Origin: an uncultured Flavobacterium sp.
GTDB lineage: Bacteria > Bacteroidota > Bacteroidia > Flavobacteriales > Flavobacteriaceae
NCBI RefSeq assembly: GCF_946479975.1
Contig: NZ_CAMLIX010000096.1
Location: 1-17,822 of the forward strand
Direction of reading: 5' to 3'
Length of the DNA: 17,822 bases
The notes under the pieces were generated by a model. It had not been told where the DNA came from. It saw nothing but the letters and a program-made list of their open reading frames with translations, and did no database searches. Below are positions 1-7,336 of the stretch, piece after piece (the stretch's first letter is position 1; each line of letters opens with the position of its first letter). The position numbers and the translations under genes are program-made.

Positions 1-84
1 CATCGAAAATCTAATCAGGGAATAAACGTGTAGAAAGCTCTTTAATTGCTTGTTTGGACCCGGGTTCGATTCCCGGCGACTCCA
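1..84 (+). ncRNA. ssrA: tmRNA (transfer-messenger RNA), 3' end only
   Basis: This is the tRNA-like 3' end of tmRNA, which rescues stalled ribosomes; the 5' half and the tag reading frame lie outside the window. The T arm is visible: stem CCGGG (60-64), loop TTCGATT (65-71), stem CCCGG (72-76). It is followed by a 7-nt acceptor strand CGACTCC (77-83) and discriminator A84. The bases after it read CAA, so CCA is not encoded. No matching 5' acceptor strand lies within normal tRNA distance, which argues against an ordinary tRNA. The upstream ATAAACGTGTAGAAAGCTC stretch resembles the segment after the tag stop codon in known tmRNAs. A strong terminator follows immediately. The alternative is a tRNA with an unusual 5' end, which is unlikely. 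Confidence 0.85.
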
Positions 85-86
85 CA

Positions 87-128
87 AAAAAGCCTGTAAA
101 CTTAATGTTTACAGGCTTTTTGTTTTTT
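87..128 (+). terminator. Rho-independent terminator of ssrA
   Basis: A perfect 15-bp stem (87-101 with 107-121) closes a 5-nt loop TTAAT and contains the GCCTGTAAAC core. It runs into a T-rich tract to 128. It starts 3 nt after the tmRNA discriminator base. Confidence 0.93.
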
Positions 129-295
129 GGTTGAAAATTTCTTTCATTCCTCCTCCTATTATTTCCATCCCTAATATGAAAATTTGACAACGCTTCCCCA
201 AAATCATATAAAATAATTAATTGATTGCTGATGTACTTTTAAAATAATCTAATTGCAATATTAGATAGTATTTATTCACTTTTAATTTGATTACT

Positions 296-571
296 ATGAG
301 ATTCGAAAACTACACTTACAATGAATTTGACGGAGAAATGAATTCGTACGAGGAGCAGCTTTTATTAAACTATGATGACTACTATCTGGAAGGTAGTTTT
401 TCAAAAGAATTAACGAATCGCCAGCATCTTCATTTAGAGCTTGGAGAACTGAAAGATGAACTTGAAGAAGATTTCGATTCTGAATATGAAGAAGAAGATC
501 TAGATGAAAAGCTAAAAGGAGAATATGATAAAAACGAAGAAACGCCTGGAAGTTTTTTAATGATCAGCTAA
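296..571 (+). CDS. Small, strongly acidic hypothetical protein
   Basis: I do not recognise this 91-residue protein. It has no signal peptide or membrane segment, so it is probably cytoplasmic. Twenty-nine of 91 residues are Asp or Glu, concentrated in the second half (around residues 45-75, with EED/EEED runs). The first half is rich in Tyr and Asn. The second half is probably helical or disordered. The ATG at 296 is chosen over an in-frame TTG at 287 because ATG is the usual start and no clear ribosome site supports TTG. The stop codon lies 10 nt before the downstream lipoprotein gene, so the two are probably cotranscribed. No convincing TAnnTTTG promoter was found in the 170 nt before it; the closest is TTAATTTG at 282-289. 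Its composition could fit a nucleic-acid mimic or chaperone-like protein, but nothing in the sequence shows a function. Confidence 0.72.
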   Translation: MRFENYTYNEFDGEMNSYEEQLLLNYDDYYLEGSFSKELTNRQHLHLELGELKDELEEDFDSEYEEEDLDEKLKGEYDKNEETPGSFLMIS

Positions 572-581
572 AAATATTTTT

Positions 582-1046
582 ATGAAAAATTTATTTCTAC
601 TTTTAATCCCTGTTTTATTTTTTTCCTGCCAAAAAAAGGAAAACAATTCTGCTGCTGTTGAACCTGCAACGCCAATTGCTAAACAGGAAGTCAAGAAAGA
701 GAATACACAATCAGGAGATACGATTGCTATGGATTTTCCTGATGAAAAAAATATATTTATAGCAGAAGGCACTATAGATTCTATAAATTCAAGAGTCTAT
801 CTTAAATTTAAAAATGAAGATTCTAGCGAACTTAAAGCTGCAATAATTCCAGATTTGGGTAAAGGAAACATTCGTTTCAATCAAATTATTTTTCCAGACA
901 AATCTTCAGATGGTCCGTTTGGAATGGATTTACAAATGCCAATCAAGCAAAAGGGAAACTATATTTTAGTTATCGGTCATTCTCAAATGGCTGACAATCC
1001 TTATTACGGAAAATTTAAAGTCCAGCTTGAGCTTAAAAAAGAATAA
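582..1046 (+). CDS. Small lipoprotein of unknown function
   Basis: This 154-residue protein starts with a short charged N-terminus and a hydrophobic stretch, and ends its signal in FFSC. Cys16 is therefore the likely lipidated residue after signal peptidase II cleavage. Residues 17-50 are a Lys/Glu/Thr-rich linker of low complexity. The remaining part (about 58-152) looks like one compact beta-rich domain ending in alternating hydrophobic and charged residues (VQLELKK). The pattern of a G-N-Y-x-hydrophobic strand followed by a Y-Y-G-K-F strand faintly recalls periplasmic lysozyme-inhibitor (PliG-like) or pre-peptidase C-terminal folds, but this is too weak to name. The gene follows the acidic-protein gene by 10 nt and converges with the response-regulator gene 22 nt away; no clear terminator hairpin is visible in that gap. 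Confidence 0.78.
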   Translation: MKNLFLLLIPVLFFSCQKKENNSAAVEPATPIAKQEVKKENTQSGDTIAMDFPDEKNIFIAEGTIDSINSRVYLKFKNEDSSELKAAIIPDLGKGNIRFNQIIFPDKSSDGPFGMDLQMPIKQKGNYILVIGHSQMADNPYYGKFKVQLELKKE

Positions 1047-1068
1047 TCTAAAACCCAATAGGGCGCTT

Positions 1069-1539
1069 TTAATTTCTTCGTTCGTCTTCGCAAATAAAGA
1101 TATGTTTAGAACCACTTTGCTTTAAATTTATCAGAATGTCTTTTAAATTATTTTCAAGATTAGAGGTGATTTCATATAGCAAATGCTTTAAATCCTTAAA
1201 GCTGTTTGGCTTCACTAAATAACACAAACATCCTAAATTTGAAGCGGTTTCGATATCATTTTTATGCGAAGAAGTAGAAATCATAATTACGGGAATGTCT
1301 TTATAACGATCATCATTTTTTATGAGTTTGAGACAATCCCAGCCATTCATTATCGGCATATTTAAATCAAGAAAAATCAGCTGTGGCTTTTCAGTAAGTT
1401 CATTAAGTATTTTCCACGCTTCACTTCCATTTACTGCACAATGACAGATTATGTTTTCGCTTATTTCTTCTAGCGCCTCACAAAACATTTCGGTATCGTC
1501 CGTGTCGTCGTCAGCCAATAAAATTATTTTCTTCTTCAT
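1069..1539 (-). CDS. Single-domain response regulator (Rcp1-like receiver)
   Basis: This 156-residue protein is a CheY-like receiver domain with no output domain. The acidic pocket D10-D12 sits in LLADDD, the phospho-accepting Asp58 in FLDLNMP, the switch Ser/Thr around 88-90 in MISTSS, and the conserved Lys110 in LVKP. The extended loop after the phosphorylation site (MNGWDCLKLIK) and the short C-terminal tail match the Rcp1 group that pairs with phytochrome and multi-PAS kinases. It begins 2 nt after the stop codon of the kinase gene, so the two are almost certainly translated from one message and act as partners. With no DNA-binding part, it probably passes phosphate on or regulates by protein contact. 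The C-terminal 20 residues are not typical of the domain. Confidence 0.93.
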   Translation of the reverse strand: MKKKIILLADDDTDDTEMFCEALEEISENIICHCAVNGSEAWKILNELTEKPQLIFLDLNMPIMNGWDCLKLIKNDDRYKDIPVIMISTSSHKNDIETASNLGCLCYLVKPNSFKDLKHLLYEITSNLENNLKDILINLKQSGSKHIFICEDERRN

Positions 1540-1541
1540 AC

Positions 1542-4238
1542 TTATATTCCTTTTTCTTGCTGCTTTAGTGGTAATTTTATTGTAAAAACTGCTCCTGCAT
1601 GAGGTCGGCCAACTGCTGTTATATTTCCTCCGTGGCGCTCTACTATTTTTTTACAAAGTGATAATCCTAAACCTGTTCCTTCATAAGCATCTTTAGAATT
1701 CAATCTTGTAAAAGTTTCAAATATCTGTGCCGACTGTTCATCTTGAAAACCAATTCCGTTATCCTCAACTGTAATTAAAGCTGCAGCTGTTAGATCTTCC
1801 ATGATCATTACCTTAGACGAAATTACGATTACAGGCGGTGTTCCTTTTCTAGCAAATTTAATAGAATTATTGATTAAATTATAGAAAAGCTGATAAAGCA
1901 ATACAGAAGCTCCTTCTAGTTTTGGAAGATCATTATAATGAATTTCTCCATTTGTATTATGAAGAGAAACCTCTAAATCGGTTTCAATGTTTTTCAGCAC
2001 TTCATTAAGGTCAACTATAGTCGCTTTTTGCAAATTAGCATTGATTTTAGAATACATCAACACGCCGTCAATCATATTAAACATACGATCTGCCGCTACA
2101 TGGATTCTTCCAATATATCTCGAAGCTGCATCGTCTAATTTTCCTTCAAGATGTTCTTCTAATCTGCTGGTAAAGGTTTTAATTTTACGCACAGGCTCTT
2201 TTAGATCGTGAGATGCAACGTGAGCAAACTGCTGCAAATCTTCATTTGAACGCTGTAATTCTTTGGTTCTATCAGCAACTAAACTTTCAAGTTTTTCGGT
2301 TATTGTTTTTTGTTCGTGAATGTCTGTGCAAGTTCCAAACCATTTTACAATCACGCCATTTTTATCCCGAATAGGAAGCGCTTTACTTAAAAACCAGCGA
2401 TATTCTCCTGTGTTTTTATTTTCCAATCTAAATTCAAGCTGATAACTAGTACCTTTTTGAACGCTTTCATGCCAAGTTTCCAGCACGGTCATTACGTCAT
2501 CACGATGTAACATTGGGGCCCAGCTTTGATCTCCAAATTTGGTTTCTTGCAAACCTGTGTATTCGTACCAGCGCTTATTGAAATAATCTACATAACCATC
2601 TGGCTGTGCTGTCCACATTACCTGCGGTACAAGATCGGCTAGTTGTCTAAATTTTTCTTCGCTGTCTTTAATAATCTGCTGTACTTCTTTCTGCGAAGTA
2701 ATATCGCCGGCAGCGCCAAACCATTCAATAATATTGTTGTGATCGTCTAATATCGGAATTGCTCTTGAAAATGTCCACCCTATAGAACCATCAGATCTTA
2801 AAACCCGATGCTCCATTTCAAAAGTACCTTTCTTTTCAATGGCCTGAGCAATCAGTTTTAATGCTTTTTCTTGATCTTCAAAATAAATATATTTATCAAT
2901 CCAGTTAAAAATTAGATCTTCATCGTTAGAAAGAAAATCATTTCCTTCCAAGTTTTTCATGACGGTCCAATCTGCATTCATGCGATAAACAAAATCTGAA
3001 GAAGCATTGATAAGAACGCGGAATCGATTTTCACTCTCTTCCATTTTTTTTCGGGCCACCACTTGTTCGGTAACATCAACGGCAACCTGAATCATTCCCG
3101 TTATTTTAGAACCTTCAACTAGCGGACGATAGGCAAGATTATAGTAGTAATCTCGTTTTTCTCCAGTACGATTGTGCTGTACCAAAACTTCGCTTTGATC
3201 AAAAGGAATTCCTTCGTTATAAACATTTTGAACCTGAGTCCAAACATACTGACCTTTTAATTCTGGCAAAACATCAATCAATGGAATTCCGATGATTTCA
3301 TCTCCTCTGCCAATCATGTCCAACATAGGTTTGTTGATCTGTTTAATTAGCAAATCGTCTCCCATTAAAACTAAAGTTGGCGACGGCGTCTGGTCAATCA
3401 TCGATTTTAAAGTAGCTTCACTTTCTTCTAGTTTTTTTGTGGCTAAAAGTTGTTTTTCTTCTGATTGTTTTATTTCTGTAATATCACGCGTAGTTCCAGC
3501 AATGGCTTCTACCTCACCCTCTTCATTAAAAACTGGTGCAAAAATATAATCGTAAACTCGGGTTCCAAATTCGGCGTGAGGAAAAGATACTGTACCTCTA
3601 ATATTTTTTTTGGATGATACTACTTCGTCAATCTCTCTTTCATGCATTACGGCATGCCATTCTTCATATCCGTTTTCTCTTAATCCTTTACCAATGGCAT
3701 CTTCTGCGGTTTTTCCCCACATAGAAAGCAGCGCTTTGTTGGCGTAAGTAAATTTATAAGAGAGATCAAATACGTAGACTAAATCTGGAGTTGTATTGGC
3801 AATAGAATGATAAAATCGTTTTTGTTTTTCTGCATCCTCTAATGCATTTTTAAGTGTGATTTCTTTCTTTTTTCTTTTCGTAATATCTTCGGTAGTAACA
3901 ATCAATAAGTCACCTTGTTTTACAATGGCAAATCGATACCAGTATTTTAAACCTGCAGCACTATATTTTGATTCAAAATCATTTGAAATACCCGTTGAAG
4001 CGGTATGAATAAATTTTTCAAGAATTCCGTTTTCTTTTACACCCGGGAAAAGTTCGGTGTAGCGCTTATGTTCATACGCTGCAGTATTTATCTGCTTGAG
4101 GATGTAGGAATTTAAAAATAGGATCGCAAAATCGTTTATTTCTCCTTCATTAGTATAAACAGACTTGATAACGGCAATGCCATTTGCTGTTGAATTAAAA
4201 ACAGTTTGAAATAAATCTTGATTTTCTGTTAACTCCAT
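1542..4238 (-). CDS. Cytoplasmic multi-PAS sensor histidine kinase
   Basis: This 898-residue protein autophosphorylates on His and hands phosphate to a receiver. Five PAS-type modules can be placed at about 10-120, 141-257, 275-395, 402-518 and 527-642. Several end in the PAC signature (G-T-T-R-D-I-T, A-A-G-D-I-T, G-T-C-T-D-I). A coiled-coil linker (645-670) leads to a HisKA domain with His677 in HVASHDLKEP. The catalytic ATPase domain follows with an N box around N787-N791, a G1 box DNGIGF (826-831) and a G2 box GTGLGLS (854-860). There is no signal peptide or transmembrane segment, so the signal is likely intracellular (redox, light or a small ligand). PAS4 and PAS5 resemble PAS_3-type folds (Trp-rich ends, E-x-R-x-x). 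The HDLKEP sequence is typical of kinases paired with Rcp1-like receivers, and such a gene follows at 2 nt. No obvious TAnnTTTG promoter is seen in the 186 nt upstream. Confidence 0.95.
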   Translation of the reverse strand: MELTENQDLFQTVFNSTANGIAVIKSVYTNEGEINDFAILFLNSYILKQINTAAYEHKRYTELFPGVKENGILEKFIHTASTGISNDFESKYSAAGLKYWYRFAIVKQGDLLIVTTEDITKRKKKEITLKNALEDAEKQKRFYHSIANTTPDLVYVFDLSYKFTYANKALLSMWGKTAEDAIGKGLRENGYEEWHAVMHEREIDEVVSSKKNIRGTVSFPHAEFGTRVYDYIFAPVFNEEGEVEAIAGTTRDITEIKQSEEKQLLATKKLEESEATLKSMIDQTPSPTLVLMGDDLLIKQINKPMLDMIGRGDEIIGIPLIDVLPELKGQYVWTQVQNVYNEGIPFDQSEVLVQHNRTGEKRDYYYNLAYRPLVEGSKITGMIQVAVDVTEQVVARKKMEESENRFRVLINASSDFVYRMNADWTVMKNLEGNDFLSNDEDLIFNWIDKYIYFEDQEKALKLIAQAIEKKGTFEMEHRVLRSDGSIGWTFSRAIPILDDHNNIIEWFGAAGDITSQKEVQQIIKDSEEKFRQLADLVPQVMWTAQPDGYVDYFNKRWYEYTGLQETKFGDQSWAPMLHRDDVMTVLETWHESVQKGTSYQLEFRLENKNTGEYRWFLSKALPIRDKNGVIVKWFGTCTDIHEQKTITEKLESLVADRTKELQRSNEDLQQFAHVASHDLKEPVRKIKTFTSRLEEHLEGKLDDAASRYIGRIHVAADRMFNMIDGVLMYSKINANLQKATIVDLNEVLKNIETDLEVSLHNTNGEIHYNDLPKLEGASVLLYQLFYNLINNSIKFARKGTPPVIVISSKVMIMEDLTAAALITVEDNGIGFQDEQSAQIFETFTRLNSKDAYEGTGLGLSLCKKIVERHGGNITAVGRPHAGAVFTIKLPLKQQEKGI

Positions 4239-4424
4239 ATTTTCAATTAAGTATAAAAAAGCATCGAACTATTTTATTTCGATTGTTTTTGGCAAAGTGA
4301 ATTGCTACACTCACTGCTTTTTTTGTTAAAGCGAATATACTTAATTAATAAAGCATTTACAACGTATTACGCATTACTTTTGGCATTGCCTTTTATGCCT
4401 TTTACCAAAGTTGAAATAAGAAAT

Positions 4425-5207
4425 TTATTGGTCTTGAGGCAGTAAATTATCTAAATCTGACAAAGTGTAAAATTGAAGTCCGTTAAGTTTCATGTATCTG
4501 CAGACAAATTCTAAAGTTTCTATTTTTGTCTGATAATTTTCTGTGACATTTTTAACTGGTTTATGACTGCAGAGAATCAAAATTTTGTTGTTCTTTTTAG
4601 CATAATCCAGTAGTTCTAAAAGATACGGAATACTGAAATGAATGTGACTGTTATCGATATCAAAAGCAAACACAATTTTTGAATTATTAAAATAACTGTC
4701 TTGTTTGTCTGGTGATTCACCGCCAAAAGCTCTTCCTCTAATAATTTTAAACTCTTTTGATAAAGCTTTATCCAATTCGTCAGATCGCTCTCCGTAAGGA
4801 TAGGCAAACGAAGTAACCTTAAAAGATTTTTTTTTCATGGAAGCAATCATCGGATATATTTCTTGATCCATATACGCTTGGATTCCATTTTGCTTAACAA
4901 ATTTTACGGCATTATAATGATGATAACCATGTCCTGCAATTTCATGTCCTGCACTTTGCATTTGAAGCAGTTTTTTTATCTCTGGCGCACCAATCGAATC
5001 TATTCTGCAAACATTGAAAGTAGCTCTCCAACCATATTTTTTCAAGGCCGCGTCGGCTTCTGCCCATTCGTCGACATATGCATCATCAAAAGACAAAATT
5101 ACGCCGGCTTTATAAGGTTTAGATTCTGGTTTTTGTTTCTTAGTTTCACAGGAAAAAAAAGTCAAAAACAGTAAAAACAAGAATGTTCTAGTAAAAAATA
5201 TCTTCAT
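4425..5207 (-). CDS. Polysaccharide deacetylase (NodB-fold) lipoprotein
   Basis: This 260-residue protein belongs to carbohydrate esterase family 4-like enzymes, which remove N- or O-acetyl groups from glycans using a metal ion. The signal peptide ends in LTFFSC, making Cys20 the lipidation site and placing it in the cell envelope. Motif 1 is SFDDAY with D41/D42. Motif 2 is H93-xxx-H97 within GHEIAGHGYHHYN, the metal-binding histidines. Motif 3 is FAYPYGERS (134-142). A late His (H215 in ILCSHKP) matches the catalytic His of motif 5. Length is normal for a single-domain member. It has its own TAnnTTTG promoter and sits just past the terminator of the phosphatase gene, so it is probably not part of the SusCD transcript. 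The substrate cannot be read from the sequence; peptidoglycan, chitin-type or exopolysaccharide acetyl groups are all possible. Confidence 0.9.
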   Translation of the reverse strand: MKIFFTRTFLFLLFLTFFSCETKKQKPESKPYKAGVILSFDDAYVDEWAEADAALKKYGWRATFNVCRIDSIGAPEIKKLLQMQSAGHEIAGHGYHHYNAVKFVKQNGIQAYMDQEIYPMIASMKKKSFKVTSFAYPYGERSDELDKALSKEFKIIRGRAFGGESPDKQDSYFNNSKIVFAFDIDNSHIHFSIPYLLELLDYAKKNNKILILCSHKPVKNVTENYQTKIETLEFVCRYMKLNGLQFYTLSDLDNLLPQDQ

Positions 5208-5263
5208 AAAGTACTTTAATTAATATTGAAATTTCAACTTTGCTTTTAAAGCTTAATCTCTCT

Positions 5264-5271
5264 CAAATATA
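5264..5271 (-). promoter_or_regulatory. Bacteroidota -7 promoter element for the deacetylase gene
   Basis: The minus strand reads TATATTTG, a perfect match to the Bacteroidota housekeeping TAnnTTTG element. It lies about 57 nt before the deacetylase start codon. A clear TTTG-type -33 element was not found at the expected distance, so strength is uncertain. Confidence 0.6.
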
Positions 5272-5320
5272 AAAAGTTTTTAAGATCTTTATTGAAGTTT
5301 TTATAATTACTTCAAACCAT

Positions 5321-5355
5321 AAAAAAACCGCAATCTAATTTTAATATTGCGGTTT
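5321..5355 (-). terminator. Rho-independent terminator after the PLC/alkaline phosphatase gene
   Basis: On the minus strand, the 10-bp stem AAACCGCAAT/ATTGCGGTTT (5346-5355 with 5325-5334) is followed directly by a T run to 5321. It lies 23 nt past the phosphatase stop codon, ends that transcription unit and separates it from the deacetylase gene. Confidence 0.9.
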
Positions 5356-5378
5356 CCTTAATTAATTCTATTAAAAAA

Positions 5379-7196
5379 TTACTTTGTCAAAAGAGCTTCC
5401 ATTATTTTCTCATAGATTGCAGTATTCTGATAAACTCCCATAAACTTTTCTGCTCCAGGACCATAAGCAAAAACAGGAACAGGAATAGCAGTATGATCGT
5501 TTGTACTAAAACTTCCGTGAACGTAACCTTTTTCAATACTTCCATCAATTAGAGATAATCCTCCTGTTTCGTGATCGGCTGTAACAATTAAAAGGGTTTC
5601 CGGATTTTTATCTACAAATTCCATTGCCTGCCCAACCAATTTATCAAAATCTAGCATTTCGCGAACCACATATTCTACATTATTCTGATGTCCGCCGTAA
5701 TCGATTTGTGCGCCTTCTGCCATAATAAAAAACGGATTTTTTGTTTTTAAAAATGTAGTTGTCGCTTTCGCTAAAGATTTAGTCAAAAAATCTCCTCTTC
5801 CATTTTTCATAGAAACAACCGCAGCATCTTCTAAAACTACAAATCGGTTATTTTTGATGGTATCTAAACTTGAAAATTTATCTGAAAACGTATAGCCTTT
5901 TTCAATCAATGCTTTAGACAAATCTTTACCATCTTTTCTAACTGTAAATTCTTTTTGTCCGCCGCCAATTAAAATATCAGAAGGATTTGAAAGGAAATCA
6001 TTTGCAATTGGTTCGCTAAAACTTCTTTCAGGCTGATGCGCGTAAAAAGCCGCCGGAGTTGCATCTGTAATATTACCTGCAGAAATTATAGCCGTTTTAT
6101 AGTTTTTCTTAGCCAACTGCTGTGTTATTAATTCTAATGGTTTTCCTTGTTCGTCGTCGCTTATAAAACGGTTGTTTGTTTTGTGTCCTGTTGCCATTGC
6201 CGTTGCTCCTGCGGCAGAATCGGTGATGTAACTATCAGAAGATTTAGTAATCGAAAATCCTTGAGTTGAAATATTGAATAAACTCAATTGACCTTTGTTG
6301 GCAGTATATCCAGAATAAATCTGCGCTAAACCCATTCCGTCGCCAATTAAAAGAATAACATTTTTTGGACGTTTGCTTTTGAAAACGTTTTTAGGAACAT
6401 ACGCCTTATGAAACTCCGTATTCTGGTAAAATGTTGTTTTGATATTATTGATAAACTGTGTTAATTCTGCCACTTTATCTGTTCCAATAAAATCAACTTT
6501 TAGATTCATCAGCGTCATGTAGGTATTCACGTTATCCTGCGTTGCCCAAAATCTTACCTTTTTATTCTGACCGTGAACTTTTGTGATAATCGCCTGAATT
6601 TTTTCTGCATCTGGCTGTGTCAAAACACCTTTTCCGTTCCAAACCGTAATTTCATGCAAATCTTCGCTGATCATTTCAACTCTCGCCAATTGATCTGCTG
6701 TGTAGTTTTCGTTCAGTCTTCCGTCAAAATAAATAAAATCTGGATACGCTGTCCAAAGCGATGGCAAAGGTCTGTTTCCAGAAATAACGACTTTGATATT
6801 TTTATTCGAAATAATATCTGGATATGTTTTTAACTGCTGCACAATCATTTTTAAAGTCGAATCGGCATCTGACTTGATATCGATCATTAAAATCAAAGGT
6901 TTATTGCTTGGGTAAGCTTTTCCCTGCAGCGTTTTTAATTTAGCCGAAAGTGGTTCTAAATAAAGACTTTTTAAGGTATTATAAGAAGCAATTTCTTTAG
7001 AAGTGTGCGCTACAAACAATTCGTTATTTACTAAAAAAACATCGGCTTCAATAACGCCGGTTTCATTAGAGTACGCACCATAAAATGGAAGTTTGCTTTC
7101 GTAATCGTTATGAGAATGAATATTTGAAGAACTATATTCCTGTGATTGTGCATAAAGGCAAAATTGAAGGCAAAAAAGGGTGATTATTTTTTTCAT
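5379..7196 (-). CDS. Secreted PLC/GDPD-like domain fused to alkaline phosphatase
   Basis: This 605-residue protein joins two phosphate-ester hydrolases. A signal peptide covers about residues 1-18 (ending LYAQSQ). Residues 24-255 form a PI-PLC/glycerophosphodiesterase-type barrel: H27/H29 in IHSHNDYE, E50 and D52 in IEADVFL, H64 in FVAHTSKE, and DIK at 106-108. These are the catalytic His and metal-ligand positions of that superfamily. Residues 275-605 are an alkaline phosphatase: metal ligand D286 in GDGMG, nucleophile Ser327 in TDSAAGA, ligands E494, D499 and H503 in MAEGAQIDYGGH, D541-H542 in TADHETGG, and a late His568. All key residues appear present. The likely role is cleaving a phosphodiester and then freeing phosphate, in the periplasm or outside the cell. 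It follows susD by 140 nt with no clear promoter of its own, so it may share the SusCD transcript. A terminator follows the gene. Substrate identity is unknown. Confidence 0.92.
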   Translation of the reverse strand: MKKIITLFCLQFCLYAQSQEYSSSNIHSHNDYESKLPFYGAYSNETGVIEADVFLVNNELFVAHTSKEIASYNTLKSLYLEPLSAKLKTLQGKAYPSNKPLILMIDIKSDADSTLKMIVQQLKTYPDIISNKNIKVVISGNRPLPSLWTAYPDFIYFDGRLNENYTADQLARVEMISEDLHEITVWNGKGVLTQPDAEKIQAIITKVHGQNKKVRFWATQDNVNTYMTLMNLKVDFIGTDKVAELTQFINNIKTTFYQNTEFHKAYVPKNVFKSKRPKNVILLIGDGMGLAQIYSGYTANKGQLSLFNISTQGFSITKSSDSYITDSAAGATAMATGHKTNNRFISDDEQGKPLELITQQLAKKNYKTAIISAGNITDATPAAFYAHQPERSFSEPIANDFLSNPSDILIGGGQKEFTVRKDGKDLSKALIEKGYTFSDKFSSLDTIKNNRFVVLEDAAVVSMKNGRGDFLTKSLAKATTTFLKTKNPFFIMAEGAQIDYGGHQNNVEYVVREMLDFDKLVGQAMEFVDKNPETLLIVTADHETGGLSLIDGSIEKGYVHGSFSTNDHTAIPVPVFAYGPGAEKFMGVYQNTAIYEKIMEALLTK

Positions 7197-7266
7197 CGAA
7201 AATGAGTTTTATTCTTTTTAAAGCTGAAGGTAACTTTAGCAGAAATGGGGTTTGCAAACTTTATTT

Positions 7267-7311
7267 TTTTTACGACCGCAGCCTTCCGACAAAAAGACTG
7301 CGGCGTAAAAA
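7267..7311 (-). repeat. Inverted repeat between susD and the phosphatase gene
   Basis: Arms of 14 bp (7267-7281 with one unpaired A at 7275, against 7298-7311) share the core CCGCAG/CTGCGG and enclose a 16-nt loop. On both strands the T run lies on the 5' side of the stem and the A run on the 3' side, so it does not look like a normal Rho-independent terminator. It may be a processing or stability hairpin setting relative levels of SusCD and the phosphatase. Strand is assigned by the surrounding transcripts only. Confidence 0.6.
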
Positions 7312-7336
7312 CTAAAAAAACACAAATGAAATTATA

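Noticed and set aside
287..295. TTG start codon adding three residues to the acidic protein
   Set aside because: An ATG follows three codons later and no ribosome-binding site favours the TTG; the TTG is also part of a promoter-like TTAATTTG.
4308..4330. AGTGA...TCACT followed by T7 as a plus-strand terminator
   Set aside because: The stem is only 5 bp and no plus-strand gene ends nearby; the flanking genes are both on the minus strand.
4390..4410. Short tandem repeat of GCCTTTTAT and possible hairpin downstream of the deacetylase gene
   Set aside because: The repeat is only two imperfect units, and the hairpin (TTGG...CCAA with GGCAT/ATGCC) lacks a following T run, so it is not a convincing terminator.
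4863..5174. Plus-strand open frame of 103 codons opposite the deacetylase gene
   Set aside because: It is an antisense shadow; the minus-strand frame carries clear NodB motifs and a lipoprotein signal.
5521..5530. CGTAACC match to the first block of the candidate ECF element
   Set aside because: It is on the opposite strand orientation, inside the alkaline phosphatase coding region, and lacks the CCTACCC and GAGACATA blocks at the required spacings.
7221..7240. GAAGGTAACTTTA upstream of the phosphatase gene as a third ECF promoter copy
   Set aside because: It matches only part of one block, with a mismatch (GTTACC instead of GTAACC on the minus strand), and the other two blocks are absent.
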